A DNA stretch of 64,000 nucleotides from Desulfosalsimonas propionicica (GCF_013761005.1 NZ_JACDUS010000007.1:62001-126000); one strand, 5' to 3'. Shown: positions 34,789 to 44,838, counted from the first letter of the stretch. Numbers and translations are program-made. Notes: a model not told the origin generated them from the sequence alone.

Positions 34789-35325
34789 TTACAACCAGAA
34801 CTCCGGGTAACGGCGGCGGGGGGCGAGATTGTTGACCAGGAGGGCGACTGCCAGCATCACAACAGCTCCGAGGCCGGCGGGAAGCAGCACGTACCAGAAG
34901 CCCAGGGCATGGATTTTGCTGCTCCCGATCACCGCGATCAGGGCAGTGGCCCCGCCGGGGGGATGCAGGGTTTTGGTGGCATGCATGGCAAGTATGGCCG
35001 TGGCAACCGCAACAGCTGCAGCCAGGGGCATGCTGGCCCCAAGCAGTTTGAATGCCGCCACCCCGATCACAGCGGAAATCATGTGCCCGCCCATGAGGTT
35101 TCTGGGCTGGGCCAGGGGGCTTCGGATGGCGCCGTAGATCAGCACCGCAGACGCGCCAAAGGAGCCGATGATCATCACCAGATCCGATTCTGCCAGTATT
35201 TTGTGGTGAACCAGGGCGACTGCCGCAATGCCCAGAAATGATCCCGCCCATGACCAGAGCATTTCCGAAAAGCTGACTCTGGGGGGACTTGTGGTAACAC
35301 CTTTCATTTTTTTGAAATACTGCAT
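34789..35325 (-). CDS. HPP-family integral membrane protein
   Basis: A 178-residue protein with about five helices and the name-giving HPPGGATAL motif. The family has been linked to nitrite transport in plastids and cyanobacteria, but bacterial substrates are mostly unknown. The ATG at 35325 is preceded by AAAGGA; a longer frame would overlap the upstream CBS gene. It follows the CBS protein after 10 bp, and fusions of HPP with CBS domains exist, so the two products probably act together. Confidence 0.82.
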   Translation of the reverse strand: MQYFKKMKGVTTSPPRVSFSEMLWSWAGSFLGIAAVALVHHKILAESDLVMIIGSFGASAVLIYGAIRSPLAQPRNLMGGHMISAVIGVAAFKLLGASMPLAAAVAVATAILAMHATKTLHPPGGATALIAVIGSSKIHALGFWYVLLPAGLGAVVMLAVALLVNNLAPRRRYPEFWL

Positions 35326-35335
35326 GATTTTTCCT

Positions 35336-35947
35336 TTAACAAACCTTTGCAAAAAATGATTTCACCATATCGGCACGGCTGACAATGCCTGCAATTTTTC
35401 CGTCCGGGCCTGCCACCGGCACCCGGTTGATTTGTTTTTCGACAAACAATTGAGAAATCTCCGACAGGGGCCGTTCCGGTTCCACGGTCACCGCCGGGAC
35501 GGACATGATGTCGGCCGCGGTTTTGCCCCGGATGGGAAGCGCCACGCATCCCTTGTTTTTCAGGCACTGGCTGATAACACCCATAAATGAGCCCGAGGGC
35601 TCAGCTCCCATTTTTTCGAGAAAATCCTTTTCCGAAATCACGCCCAGGACTTCATTTTTTTCATTTACAACCGGAATGCCCGAAATGTTGCCCGCAGCCA
35701 TGCGCTCTGCGGTTTCCAGCAGGGAGGTCTCCGGATGGACGCAGATCACCTGCCGGGTCATGACGTCTTTGGCGCGCATGGACCGGGCGATCCGGTCCAC
35801 TGCATGATTGTACGCGACACGGTAAATCTCCATGAAGTCCGCGGGCGTGATATCGATATATCCCTGCATTTCCTTCATGGCAGCGATAATGTCCTCGTTT
35901 TCAAGATCCACGGGCGAGGTGCCCGTATCTTTATTGAACTGCATCAC
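35336..35947 (-). CDS. CBS-domain pair protein
   Basis: A 203-residue cytoplasmic protein: an N-terminal helical segment (about 1-58), then two CBS motifs (DVMTRQVICVHPETSLLET and DIMSVPAVTVEPERPLSEI) forming one Bateman module with G-IPVVNE and NRVPVAGPDGK loops. CBS pairs bind adenosyl ligands and regulate attached or neighbouring transporters. It is the first gene of a two-gene unit with the HPP membrane protein, so it is likely its regulatory subunit. Confidence 0.85.
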   Translation of the reverse strand: MMQFNKDTGTSPVDLENEDIIAAMKEMQGYIDITPADFMEIYRVAYNHAVDRIARSMRAKDVMTRQVICVHPETSLLETAERMAAGNISGIPVVNEKNEVLGVISEKDFLEKMGAEPSGSFMGVISQCLKNKGCVALPIRGKTAADIMSVPAVTVEPERPLSEISQLFVEKQINRVPVAGPDGKIAGIVSRADMVKSFFAKVC

Positions 35948-35986
35948 ATGCCTCCAGTGTAAATCTGTTCCAATCGATGAAAAAGT

Positions 35987-36412
35987 TCATGAGATTTTTT
36001 CTTTTTGCCCGGACGATTGCTTTGTTGCGGCTGCCGAAATCAGATACGTTGTGAGTGCAGCCGCGTGGTTGTATTTTGTGTCCCGGGCTGCAAACAGCAG
36101 TGTGAGCCGCTGTTTTTCAGCTAGATCCAGAAGCTGCCCAATCACCCCGGGTTTTTCATCAAGCTCGGCAAAATAGCGCCTCTGGAATTCTTCCCACCTG
36201 TCCCGGTCGTGTCCGAACCATTTCCGAAGTCCGGTGCTCGGGGCTGCATCCTTTAACCACAGATCCGCCCCGAGTTGTTTTTTGGATATCCCTCTCGGCC
36301 ATACCCGGTCTACAAGGACGCGGAAGCCGTCTTCTGTTTGAGCCTCGCTGTAGACCCTTTTGATCTCTATGTCCGGTTTGATTTTCATCTCCTGATGCAG
36401 CTGTTCTCCCAT
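35987..36412 (-). CDS. DUF488-family protein (YeaO-like)
   Basis: A 141-residue protein of the DUF488 family with RVWPRGISKKQLGADLWLKD, GHDRDRWEEFQRRY and TLLFAARDTKYNHA. Function is unknown; the fold resembles a small hydrolase. The N-terminus may begin at residue 9 (ATG 36388). It is separated from the CBS-HPP pair by only 39 bp on the same strand and may be co-transcribed. Confidence 0.85.
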   Translation of the reverse strand: MGEQLHQEMKIKPDIEIKRVYSEAQTEDGFRVLVDRVWPRGISKKQLGADLWLKDAAPSTGLRKWFGHDRDRWEEFQRRYFAELDEKPGVIGQLLDLAEKQRLTLLFAARDTKYNHAAALTTYLISAAATKQSSGQKEKIS

Positions 36413-36756
36413 CCCGTGAGCCGGTCCTGTCTGAATCGTCTTGTGCAGTTTCGTGCACGTAGATCATTTACCTATGCAGCCGCCTGTTTTCTCACCGCAT
36501 CCAGCTTTTTTCCCGTCTTGCGTGGATTTTCAAAAAAGGAAAATCACAGGGTGCACAAAAAACAGAGTGTATTTGCTCTGTCGCATCAAAAAATACTGTC
36601 CGCATTGACTTGGGTCAAAAATAAGTTGGAGAGGTGGAAAATTCGCTTAAAAAATTCGGACAAATGTTCCAAACATAAGTTCGAATCAACTCCGGAACAT
36701 GCGCTGCAGTTCAAAAAGGGAAAACAGGGATGTGGAATGTTTCTGTTTTCATAATA
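36413..36756. other. Gene-free 344-bp gap
   Basis: No protein frame here has family-like sequence. The only structure I see is GAAAACAG (36720-36727) paired with CTGTTTTC (36743-36750). On the minus strand this is followed by CCC and a T-run, so it may terminate the sigma-54 activator transcript. The DUF488 promoter should also lie in this gap. Confidence 0.5.
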
Positions 36757-38307
36757 TCAGCGCCTTCGCCTGTAGGCGATGTTTAGCTTGTCCATGCGCT
36801 GGCGCAGGGTGTTGGGATGCAGTTTGAGCAGTTCGGCGGCTCCGCCCGGACCGCTGATTTTTCCCCGGCTCCGGTCAAGGGCCTGGCGAATGTGGTGTGC
36901 GCATACCGAATCCAGGGAGGGATAATCTTTGCTTGAATCTATGGCGCCGGCCGCCGCCGCAGTGCGGGCGCCTCCGGTATTGCCGGTGAGCAAATCCATA
37001 TCCAGCTGGCTTCCGGTGGATTGGATCAGGGCTCTTTCCACAAGGTTTTCCAGTTCGCGGACGTTTCCCGGCCAGTCATGGGCCATGAGCCGGTCCAGGG
37101 CGCCGGCGGGCAGCCGGGGGCGAAACGGGAGTTTTAAATCCGCGGACTTGCGCTGCAAAAAATGATGCACCAGGGCGGGAAGATCCTCTTTTCGCTGGCG
37201 AAGCGGCGGCACCATGACGGGAAAAACATTGATCCGGTACCACAGGTCTTCCCGGAATTTCCCGGTGCGGACCATGCCGGCAAGATCCCGGTTGGTGGCA
37301 GCGATGATCCGGATGTCCAGGGCAAGGGTCCGGCTTCCGCCCACGCGCTCAATTTCCCTGTGCTGCAGCACATGCAGCAGTTTGGCCTGAAACTGCAGGG
37401 GCAGTTCCCCGATTTCATCCAGAAAAATGGTTCCGCCCTGGGCGCGTTCAAATCGCCCCCGCTGCTGCCGGTCCGCCCCCGTAAACGCGCCCTTTTCATG
37501 GCCGAAAAGCTCGCTTTCCAGCAGAGAGCCGGGTATGGCGCCGCAGTTGACGGTGATCATGGGTCCGGCGGACCTGTGGGAAAGCTTGTGGATGGTATCG
37601 GCGATCATTCCCTTGCCGCTGCCGGTTTCGCCCAGGAGCAAGACCGGGTTGTCGAGCCGGGCCACCTGCTGGACCTGACGCATGACATCGCTTAACCCGA
37701 AATCCGCCCCCACAATCTCGCCGCCTTTTTTGGCCCTGAGCTCTTCCTGGAAATAGCGGCTGTCATCGGCCAGCACTTCATTGAGGCGGACAACCTCCAG
37801 GTGCTTGAGTGCATTGGCCAGGGCAATGGCAATGGGGTCCCGGAGCTGGACAAAAAGCCGGCCATGGGCGTCGGAATAGCGGTTCGTGCCCCGGCTCTGG
37901 ACCGCCACGTCGCCAATATAGCGATCATCCAGAGACAGGCGCATGATCATGACTGAAAAATTGCTATCCAGGTGCAGCTGCTGCAGTGTGGATGCCACTT
38001 TCGGGTCTTTTCCCGGGTTGTTGACCACATGCAGATCCGGCAGTCCCGGGCGCTGGTTTTCAGGTGCCTGCCAGTCAATGGCCGGGGCCTGAACGGTGTC
38101 TGCGGCGGGTCTGCTCCGAGCTTCGCCGGCCACAGCCACAAATCGCAGCATCCGGACATCCGGTATATACACCGAAAGATGCATGGAGTCGGCCGGAATG
38201 AAGTTTTGCAAATAATTCAGGCAGGAGTCCAGGGCCTTGTCAATGTCTAAGCTGCTGCAAATGCGCAGCACCGCTTCCTGGAAAAAGGATTCAGTGGATT
38301 GTTTCAT
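36757..38307 (-). CDS. Sigma-54-dependent activator, GAF-AAA-Fis type
   Basis: A 516-residue enhancer-binding protein. An N-terminal GAF domain (about 5-175) is followed by a linker and an AAA+ domain (about 200-430) with Walker [10 protein letters not shown], the sigma-54-contacting KGAFTGAD, the [10 protein letters not shown] Walker B and an R-finger region. It ends in a Fis-type HTH ([19 protein letters not shown]). Layout is as in NorR/FhlA. It is divergent from the RND operon, which carries a -24/-12 promoter and palindromes in the shared 175-bp region, so it very probably controls that operon and perhaps itself. The GAF ligand is unknown. Confidence 0.92.
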   Translation of the reverse strand: MKQSTESFFQEAVLRICSSLDIDKALDSCLNYLQNFIPADSMHLSVYIPDVRMLRFVAVAGEARSRPAADTVQAPAIDWQAPENQRPGLPDLHVVNNPGKDPKVASTLQQLHLDSNFSVMIMRLSLDDRYIGDVAVQSRGTNRYSDAHGRLFVQLRDPIAIALANALKHLEVVRLNEVLADDSRYFQEELRAKKGGEIVGADFGLSDVMRQVQQVARLDNPVLLLGETGSGKGMIADTIHKLSHRSAGPMITVNCGAIPGSLLESELFGHEKGAFTGADRQQRGRFERAQGGTIFLDEIGELPLQFQAKLLHVLQHREIERVGGSRTLALDIRIIAATNRDLAGMVRTGKFREDLWYRINVFPVMVPPLRQRKEDLPALVHHFLQRKSADLKLPFRPRLPAGALDRLMAHDWPGNVRELENLVERALIQSTGSQLDMDLLTGNTGGARTAAAAGAIDSSKDYPSLDSVCAHHIRQALDRSRGKISGPGGAAELLKLHPNTLRQRMDKLNIAYRRRR

Positions 38308-38369
38308 GGGATTTCTTTTACATTATTTGGTGAAATTAAAGAATAGTTACATCATAGTGTATTTTTTTC

Positions 38370-38381
38370 ACATTATAATGT
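38370..38381. promoter_or_regulatory. Putative activator site (perfect palindrome)
   Basis: ACATTATAATGT, with a looser TACA-N6-TGTA repeat about 20 bp upstream and another ACATTA half-site near 38320. The palindrome lies about 60 bp upstream of the -24 element, a good position for the divergently encoded activator. Confidence 0.45.
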
Positions 38382-38437
38382 CAATCTTCTAATGAAATAT
38401 TTTGATAACCACTTGATACTGCAGACTATTTTGGTTT

Positions 38438-38453
38438 TGGCACAGGCTGTGCT
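38438..38453 (+). promoter_or_regulatory. Sigma-54 (-24/-12) promoter of RND efflux operon
   Basis: TGGCAC at 38438-38443 and TGCT at 38450-38453. GG (38439-38440) and GC (38451-38452) are separated by exactly 10 bp. The first gene begins about 30 bp downstream. Confidence 0.75.
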
Positions 38454-38482
38454 TATACAGATGTCCTTAAAGGGGGAAAACC

Positions 38483-38773
38483 ATGTGGATAGAAGCCATT
38501 ACCGTGCGCACTGCCAGGCTTGGCCAATGTGTGCAATTGCTGGAAGATATGGCCGCATTCCGGGAGCAGGGGGCAATTGCCGGACCGCTTTGGTTTGCCT
38601 GCTACCGGAACCTGGAGGTGGAAAACGAAATCTGTGTCCACCTGGCCTGGAAAGCAGAATTTCAGGTAATGGCCCGCACCGACTGCGGTCTGCTCATCGC
38701 CAGGCGCTTTGCCCGGCACGGACTGGTTCACCACACCCTGTGGAAGCAAACGGCATACACTTGTTTTAAATGA
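38483..38773 (+). CDS. Small protein heading RND operon, possibly ABM-like
   Basis: A 96-residue soluble protein starting 30 bp after the sigma-54 promoter, with AAAGGGGG upstream of the ATG. Its pattern (MWIEAITVRT strand, a helix, a long strand with CVHLAWKAE, a helix LLIARRFARHGL and a final strand HHTLWKQ) resembles the ferredoxin-like dimeric barrels of the antibiotic-biosynthesis-monooxygenase superfamily. I cannot assign a reaction. Its place suggests sensing or modifying the compound exported by the pump. Confidence 0.6.
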   Translation: MWIEAITVRTARLGQCVQLLEDMAAFREQGAIAGPLWFACYRNLEVENEICVHLAWKAEFQVMARTDCGLLIARRFARHGLVHHTLWKQTAYTCFK

Positions 38774-38804
38774 TTCTATACCCGTACCAGAAAGGATACA
38801 GCAC

Positions 38805-39935
38805 ATGAAAGCGGATTTGTGGATTCTGATTTTTTCTTTGATCATGGTTCCGGTCTCCGGCTCGGCGGCCCCGGAAGACCAGGGGCCCAAGGGCCCGCCG
38901 CCCCTGGTGCAGGTGGCGGCTGTGGACCTGGAAAACGCCCGCAAGCCGGAAAAATTTGTGGGCCATGTGGAGGCCATTGTATCCATTGATCTTCGTGCCC
39001 GGGTGGAGGGCTACCTGGAAAAGGTCAATTTTTGTGAAGGCGCCGCTGTCGACAAAGGGCAGCTTTTGTATGTGATCGAACAGGGGCCGTATCAGACCCG
39101 GGTTGATTCAGCCAAAGCCGGGGTAATCCAGGCCGAGGCGGATTTGTTTAAGGCCCGGACCCGGCTTGGCCGTCTGCAGTCGGCCCGGCCTGAAAGCGTG
39201 TCCAAAACCGATTTAGACGATGCCCGGGCAGCCAGGGATCTGGCCCGGGGCCGGCTGCAGGAGGCTGAGGCCGGCCTGGAGTTGGCAGAAATAAACCTGG
39301 ATTATACCACCATTGAAGCGCCCATAAAGGGGCGGGTCGGCCAGAGTTTTTACAAACAGGGCGACCTGGTGGGCCCTTCTTCAGGGCCGCTGGCGGAAAT
39401 TGTCCGAATGGATCCAATCCGGGTGGTGTTTTCCATGAATGAATCAAACATGGACATGCTCCATCATGTGGATACGGATACACCCGCAGCGCCGGACGGA
39501 AAAGAACTGACCGTTCGGGTCCGGTTTCCGGGCAAAAAAGTCGATTATGCCCATGAAGGAAAAATTGAATTTATTGACAACCGGATGGATCCCGAAACCG
39601 GCACCATTGCGGTTCGGGCCCGGTTTGACAATCCGGAAGGACAATTGGTGCCGGGCCGGTATGTCAATGTTTTTGTGCAGCCGGATCAGCCGGATATGCA
39701 GCCTGCGGTTTTGCAGCGGGCAGTGCAGCAGGACCGGGACGGCCGCTTTGTTTTTGTGGTGAATCAAAACGCCGGGGTTGAAAAACGCCGTATTGGAACC
39801 GGTCCGGTCATTGGCGATAAGGTGATTGTCCAATCCGGACTCAGCCAGGGGGAAACCGTGATTGTTGAGGGGATCCAGAAGGTGTCGCCCGGAATCCGCG
39901 TCAAGACCCGGACTGATGAAAAAGAGGACTTTTAG
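38805..39935 (+). CDS. RND efflux periplasmic adaptor subunit
   Basis: A 376-residue membrane-fusion protein. Signal peptide (MKADLWILIFSLIMVPVSGSAA), barrel-sandwich lipoyl halves (EAIVSIDLRARVEGYLEKV and TTIEAPIKGRVG), an alpha-hairpin between them (about 95-165), then beta-barrel and membrane-proximal domains. It belongs to the AcrA/MexA (HAE) class. The ATG at 38805 follows AGAAAGGA. The permease starts three bases after its stop. Confidence 0.93.
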   Translation: MKADLWILIFSLIMVPVSGSAAPEDQGPKGPPPLVQVAAVDLENARKPEKFVGHVEAIVSIDLRARVEGYLEKVNFCEGAAVDKGQLLYVIEQGPYQTRVDSAKAGVIQAEADLFKARTRLGRLQSARPESVSKTDLDDARAARDLARGRLQEAEAGLELAEINLDYTTIEAPIKGRVGQSFYKQGDLVGPSSGPLAEIVRMDPIRVVFSMNESNMDMLHHVDTDTPAAPDGKELTVRVRFPGKKVDYAHEGKIEFIDNRMDPETGTIAVRARFDNPEGQLVPGRYVNVFVQPDQPDMQPAVLQRAVQQDRDGRFVFVVNQNAGVEKRRIGTGPVIGDKVIVQSGLSQGETVIVEGIQKVSPGIRVKTRTDEKEDF

Positions 39936-39938
39936 GAT

Positions 39939-42900
39939 ATGTTTTCCAATATATTTATCCAGCGGCCCAGGCTGGCCATGGTTATTTCCATTGTGATCAC
40001 CCTGGCCGGACTTATCGCGGTATTTGCCCTGCCCGTGGCTGAATATCCCTCGATCACGCCTCCGGTCATCCGGGTAAGCGCCGTGTATCCCGGCGCCAGC
40101 GCCCAGGTGGTCAAGGACACGGTGGCCGCCCCGATTGAGCAGGAGATGAACGGGGTTGAAGACATGCTCTACATGGAATCGGACTGCAGCAATGACGGGC
40201 AGTATTCCCTGGAGATCACCTTTGACGTGGACTCAGATCCGGATATCGACCAGGTCAATGTGCAAAACCGCCTCCAGCTTGCCGAATCCCGGCTTCCCCA
40301 GGGAGTTGTGGATCAGGGCATTGATGTGCGGCGCCGGTCCTCGGACATGCTGGGCATGATTGCTTTTATTTCTCCTGATGGTACCCGGGATCGTCTTTTT
40401 ATCAGCAATTACGTGAGCCGGACCATCAAGGATGCCCTGCAGCGGGTCGACGGGGTCAGTGACGTATTTATTTTCGGCGAGTCTGAATACAGCATGCGCA
40501 TCTGGATGGATCCGGACAAGCTCTCTTCCCTTGGGATGAGTCCGGATGAATTGATTGCCGCCATCCGGCAGCAGAATATTCAGGCCACCCTGGGCTCTGT
40601 GGGCACGGCCCCTGCTGTTTCCGGCCAGGACATGCAGTATACCCTCAATGCCCGGGGACGGCTTCAGGATGTTGCGGAATTTGAAAACATCGTTGTCCGG
40701 AGCAATGAAAAAGGCGGGCTGGTCCAGGTCAAAGATGTTGCCGAAGTAGAGCTGGGCAGCAAGGATTACAGTGCAGCCGGCAACTTTAACAACAAGGCGG
40801 CCATCAACGTGGCACTCTACAGGTCTTCGGATGCCAATGCCCTTGAAACCATGGACGCGGTCAGAGCCGAGCTCAAACGCCGGGCACAGAGCATGCCCGG
40901 GGACCTGGACTATGTCATTCCCTATGACACAACCCAATATGTGTCTGAAACCATCAAAGAGATCGTTTTTACCCTGGGGCTGACCTTCCTGCTGGTGGTG
41001 CTGGTGATTTTTGTTTTTCTGCAAAATGTCCGGGCTACGCTCATACCCGCTGCAGCCGTGCCGGTTTCCATTATCGGCACATTTGCAGTGCTCCTGGCCA
41101 TGGGCTTTAACCTCAATACCATTTCCCTGTTTGCCCTGATACTGGCCATCGGCCTGGTGGTCGACGATGCCATCGTGGTGGTGGAAAATGTCCATCGCAT
41201 CATGGAAGAAGAAAACCTCGGGGCCAATGAGGCGACCTTCAAAGCCATGTCCCAGGTCACGGCCCCGATTATTGCCATTACTTTGGTTCTTCTGGCCATA
41301 TTCGTGCCCGTGGCTTTTATGCCGGGCATTACCGGACTTCTTTACAAGCAGTTCGGCATTACTTTATGTGTTTCAGTAGTGATTTCGGCAATTTGTGCGC
41401 TGACCTTGAGCCCCGCGCTTTGCAGCGTATTGCTAAAGCCCCCAAAGCCGCATACGCGCGGACCATTCGGCTGGTTTAATGCATCTCTGGCCCGGGGCCG
41501 GTTTGCCTATACCTGGGTTGTGGGCTGGCTTGTCCGGCACCTGGCAGTTGGCATTGTGTTGTTTTTGATGGTATGTGCGGGGGCCTGGCTGTTTTCCGGG
41601 CATATTCCGGGCGCGTTTCTGCCCCAGGAGGACAAGGGCGGATTTCTCATTGATGTAGAACTGCCCGAAGGCGCAACTATTCAGCGAACAGGCAAGGTTA
41701 CTGAAAAGATTACAGACAAGCTTCTGGACATGGAGGGAATCGAGTATGCCATTGCTGTCAACGGATTCAGCATGCTCAGCGGCAAGGCGGAAAATGTGGC
41801 CTTTGTGGTTGCCGATCTCGATCCCTGGGAAGAGCGAAGAACGCCGGAACTGCATATTAACGAATTGGTGCGCAAGGCGGCCATGGAACTCAACTCGGTT
41901 ACCACCGCCAACATTCGCCCGTTTGTGCCCCCGCCCATTCAGGGCCTGGGCACCACGGGCGGGTTTGACTTCCGGCTTCAGGCCACCCGGGACCAATCCC
42001 CCCGGGAACTGGCCTCGGTGGCCATGGGCCTGGCAGCAGCAGCCAACCAGGAGCCTTCCCTTTCCCGGGTGTATACCACCTTTTCTGCAGATACGCCCCA
42101 GATCCATCTCGATCTGGACCGGACCCGGATGGAGGAACTGGGCGTACCGGTAAGCCGGCTGTTTTCCACCCTCAGCCAGCAGCTGGGCTCCAGCTATGTC
42201 AATGACTTTAACTTGTACGGACGGACCTATCAGGTAAAGGCCCGGTCCCAGGCCGCCTACAGGGCCGGCATGGAAGATATACAGGACCTGTATGTGACCA
42301 GCAGCAAGGGCAGAGAAGTGCCGGTGGAAAATCTGATCGACATGTCCACCGTGCTCGGGGCCAGGGTGATCAACCGCTATAACCAGTTTTCCAGTGCCGC
42401 CATAAAAGGCGAGCCCGCAGCCGGCTATTCATCCGGCCAGGCCATGGCGGCAATGGAGCGGCTGGCCCGGGACAACCTGCCCGAAGGCTATTCATTTCAA
42501 TGGTCCACCATGTCTTACCAGGAGCAAAAGGCCAGCGGCACCGTGGGTTTTTTGTTTGCCCTGGCCCTGGTTTTTGCCTACCTGTTTCTGGCGGCCTTGT
42601 ATGAGTCCTGGAATCTGCCGGTTTCCATTGTTCTTTCGGTGATTGTGGCCGCGCTCGGCGCCTTTGTGGGCCTGTGGGTCGCATCATATCCGATGTCCAT
42701 CTACGCCCAGATCGGCATGGTGCTGCTTGTGGGCCTGGCCGCCAAAAATGCCATTTTAATCGTGGAGTTTGCCAGGGACCGAAAGAACCAGGGGGCTTCA
42801 ACCTACCAGGCGGCCATTGACGGCGCGGCCATTCGTTTCCGGCCGGTGCTCATGACCGCCCTGACATTTATCTTGGGCGTGGCCCCGCTGGTGGTTGCCA

Positions 42901-43052
42901 CGGGGGCCGGGGCGGCCAGCCGCCGGCATATCGGCACTGTTGTGTTTTCCGGAATGATCGCGGCCACCACCCTGGGCATTCTCATTATTCCCACGCTCTA
43001 CTACCTGTTTCAGCGGCTTGGGGAAAAATGGCAGAACTGGAAAGACAATTGA
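39939..43052 (+). CDS. RND multidrug efflux permease (AcrB/HAE1 type)
   Basis: A 1037-residue inner-membrane proton antiporter with 12 helices and two large periplasmic loops. AcrB-like features: the N-terminus MFSNIFIQRPRLAMVIS, LAIGLVVDDAIVVVENVHR with the proton-relay Asp pair in helix 4, and GLAAKNAILIVEFA in helix 10. The family exports hydrophobic drugs, bile-like compounds or solvents. With the adaptor upstream and outer-membrane factor downstream it forms a complete tripartite pump driven by the sigma-54 promoter. Confidence 0.95.
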   Translation: MFSNIFIQRPRLAMVISIVITLAGLIAVFALPVAEYPSITPPVIRVSAVYPGASAQVVKDTVAAPIEQEMNGVEDMLYMESDCSNDGQYSLEITFDVDSDPDIDQVNVQNRLQLAESRLPQGVVDQGIDVRRRSSDMLGMIAFISPDGTRDRLFISNYVSRTIKDALQRVDGVSDVFIFGESEYSMRIWMDPDKLSSLGMSPDELIAAIRQQNIQATLGSVGTAPAVSGQDMQYTLNARGRLQDVAEFENIVVRSNEKGGLVQVKDVAEVELGSKDYSAAGNFNNKAAINVALYRSSDANALETMDAVRAELKRRAQSMPGDLDYVIPYDTTQYVSETIKEIVFTLGLTFLLVVLVIFVFLQNVRATLIPAAAVPVSIIGTFAVLLAMGFNLNTISLFALILAIGLVVDDAIVVVENVHRIMEEENLGANEATFKAMSQVTAPIIAITLVLLAIFVPVAFMPGITGLLYKQFGITLCVSVVISAICALTLSPALCSVLLKPPKPHTRGPFGWFNASLARGRFAYTWVVGWLVRHLAVGIVLFLMVCAGAWLFSGHIPGAFLPQEDKGGFLIDVELPEGATIQRTGKVTEKITDKLLDMEGIEYAIAVNGFSMLSGKAENVAFVVADLDPWEERRTPELHINELVRKAAMELNSVTTANIRPFVPPPIQGLGTTGGFDFRLQATRDQSPRELASVAMGLAAAANQEPSLSRVYTTFSADTPQIHLDLDRTRMEELGVPVSRLFSTLSQQLGSSYVNDFNLYGRTYQVKARSQAAYRAGMEDIQDLYVTSSKGREVPVENLIDMSTVLGARVINRYNQFSSAAIKGEPAAGYSSGQAMAAMERLARDNLPEGYSFQWSTMSYQEQKASGTVGFLFALALVFAYLFLAALYESWNLPVSIVLSVIVAALGAFVGLWVASYPMSIYAQIGMVLLVGLAAKNAILIVEFARDRKNQGASTYQAAIDGAAIRFRPVLMTALTFILGVAPLVVATGAGAASRRHIGTVVFSGMIAATTLGILIIPTLYYLFQRLGEKWQNWKDN

Positions 43053-43147
43053 GATAAATCATGCGGATCAACGCGATTGAACGGATAAGAGGTTTTTGTA
43101 TGAATTCACGTATCAAAAATGACGATGGCCCCGGGAGGCTGCAAAAT

Positions 43148-44617
43148 ATGCGGCGGCTGTTTTGCCTGATGGTATTGATTCCATTGATTGCCGCAGGCTG
43201 CGCCATGGTGGGACCGGATTACAAAAAGGTGACGCCCGAATCCCCGGAAAATTGGGAGGCCCGCATGGAAAAGGGCCTGGCGGCCACCCGGCCAGAATCC
43301 GACACCCTGTCTCAATGGTGGGACGTATTTGGTGATCCGGTGTTAAGTGAGCTGGAACAAAAGGCAGTGGAGGGCAATCTGGAAATCCGGACCGCCCTTT
43401 CCCGGCTTCGTCAGGCCCGGATCAGAAGGGGCATCAGCCGATCTGACCTGTATCCGGGCATGGACGGCAGCGGGCAGGTGCAGCGGCAGCGCGGCAGCGA
43501 GGCCATGCCCGCGAGTTATGCCGGAGAGGAAACAGATTATTACATGGCCGGTTTTGACGTTTCCTGGGAACTGGATCTTTTCGGCGGAATCCGGCGTTCG
43601 GTTCAGGCCGCCCAGGCCGAAGTCGAGGCCAGCCGGGCGGATCTGCAGGATGTGCTCACAAGCCTGATGGCTGAAGTGGCCGTAACTTATATCGAGGTCC
43701 GGACCTATCAGCAGCGGCTTGATGTCACCCGGGCCAACATTGAAATCCAGAAAAAAACCTATGCATTAAACAATTCCCGGTATCAGTCCGGGCTGGTGGA
43801 TGAACTGGCCGTGCAGCAGGCGCTCAGGAATCTGGAAAGCAGCCGTGCTGTGATATCAAGGCTGGAAACCGGGCTGACCACCGCCAAAAACCGGTTGGCC
43901 GTGCTGCTGGGTCAGTCGCCGGGCGCCCTGGATGAAAAGCTTGCGCCAAAGCGTTCGGTTCCCGCAGTCCCGAAATATGTGGCGGTGGGGATTCCGGCCG
44001 ATGCCATGCGCCGCCGGCCCGATATCCGGCAGGCCGAACGGCAGGTGGCGGCCCAGACCGCCCGGATCGGTGCGGCCACTGCGGAATTGTATCCAAAGTT
44101 TCGCCTGTTGGGAACCATCGGGCTGGAGGCCCTGGACTCGGGCAGCGATTTTTTGGATGCCGGAAGCCGGTTCTGGAATGTGGGGCCCGGGGTGTCATGG
44201 AACATTTTCCATGGCCGGGCCCTTCGGCTAAACATTGATTTGCAGACAGAAAAGCAGAAGCAGGCCCTGATTGCCTATAAGTCCGCGGTGCTAAACGCCC
44301 GACAGGAAATAGAGGACGCCCTGACCGCCTATGCCAGGGAGCAGATGCGGCAGGCATCACTGGAAAAGGCTGTTGACGCGGCCCGGCGCACCGAGTTTCT
44401 GGCACGGGACCGGTATAAAGCCGGGCTTGCGGATTTTTATAACGTGCTCGACGCCCAGCGTTCCCTGCTGGAACTCGAAGACGAGCGCATCCGGTCCAAA
44501 GGACAGGTGGCCTCTGAACTGGCCCGTCTCTACAAGGCACTGGGCGGGGGGTGGCAATATTACAACAGTTTCCTGGAACAGGCGCAATCGGTTCCGGATG
44601 CTGAAAAATCCGAGTGA
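43148..44617 (+). CDS. Outer-membrane efflux lipoprotein (NodT/OprM type)
   Basis: A 489-residue TolC-like factor with two OEP repeats. I take the ATG at 43148 because GGGAGG lies nine bases upstream and it gives a proper lipoprotein signal ending LIAAGC (C18); frames from 43061 or 43100 would bury that signal. Conserved segments include GPDYKKVTPESPENW, SWELDLFGGIRRSV and ADFYNVLDAQRSLLELED. It is the last gene of the sigma-54-driven RND operon. Confidence 0.92.
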   Translation: MRRLFCLMVLIPLIAAGCAMVGPDYKKVTPESPENWEARMEKGLAATRPESDTLSQWWDVFGDPVLSELEQKAVEGNLEIRTALSRLRQARIRRGISRSDLYPGMDGSGQVQRQRGSEAMPASYAGEETDYYMAGFDVSWELDLFGGIRRSVQAAQAEVEASRADLQDVLTSLMAEVAVTYIEVRTYQQRLDVTRANIEIQKKTYALNNSRYQSGLVDELAVQQALRNLESSRAVISRLETGLTTAKNRLAVLLGQSPGALDEKLAPKRSVPAVPKYVAVGIPADAMRRRPDIRQAERQVAAQTARIGAATAELYPKFRLLGTIGLEALDSGSDFLDAGSRFWNVGPGVSWNIFHGRALRLNIDLQTEKQKQALIAYKSAVLNARQEIEDALTAYAREQMRQASLEKAVDAARRTEFLARDRYKAGLADFYNVLDAQRSLLELEDERIRSKGQVASELARLYKALGGGWQYYNSFLEQAQSVPDAEKSE

Positions 44618-44838
44618 AAACGGACTGTTTTCAGCGGGAAAACCGCCCGGTGTTTGCCCGGTCATAACGATTTTAAAAATTGGCGGGAAGTCGCGGTTTC
44701 GTTGTGCGGGCGGGCTGAGCTGTGATATGCTAAAACTTTATTGGACCGCATTTGATGCGTACGGCCGTTGTTGCGGCCCGCACGGCTGTGGTCACAGAAG
44801 ATTTGAAAAACCGGTTCCAGGCCAGAAGGAGAAAATCC

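Noticed and set aside
36275-36754. 159-codon plus-strand frame across the DUF488 gene start and the following gap
   Set aside because: Mixed composition, no ribosome site, overlaps a real gene; sequence looks non-coding.
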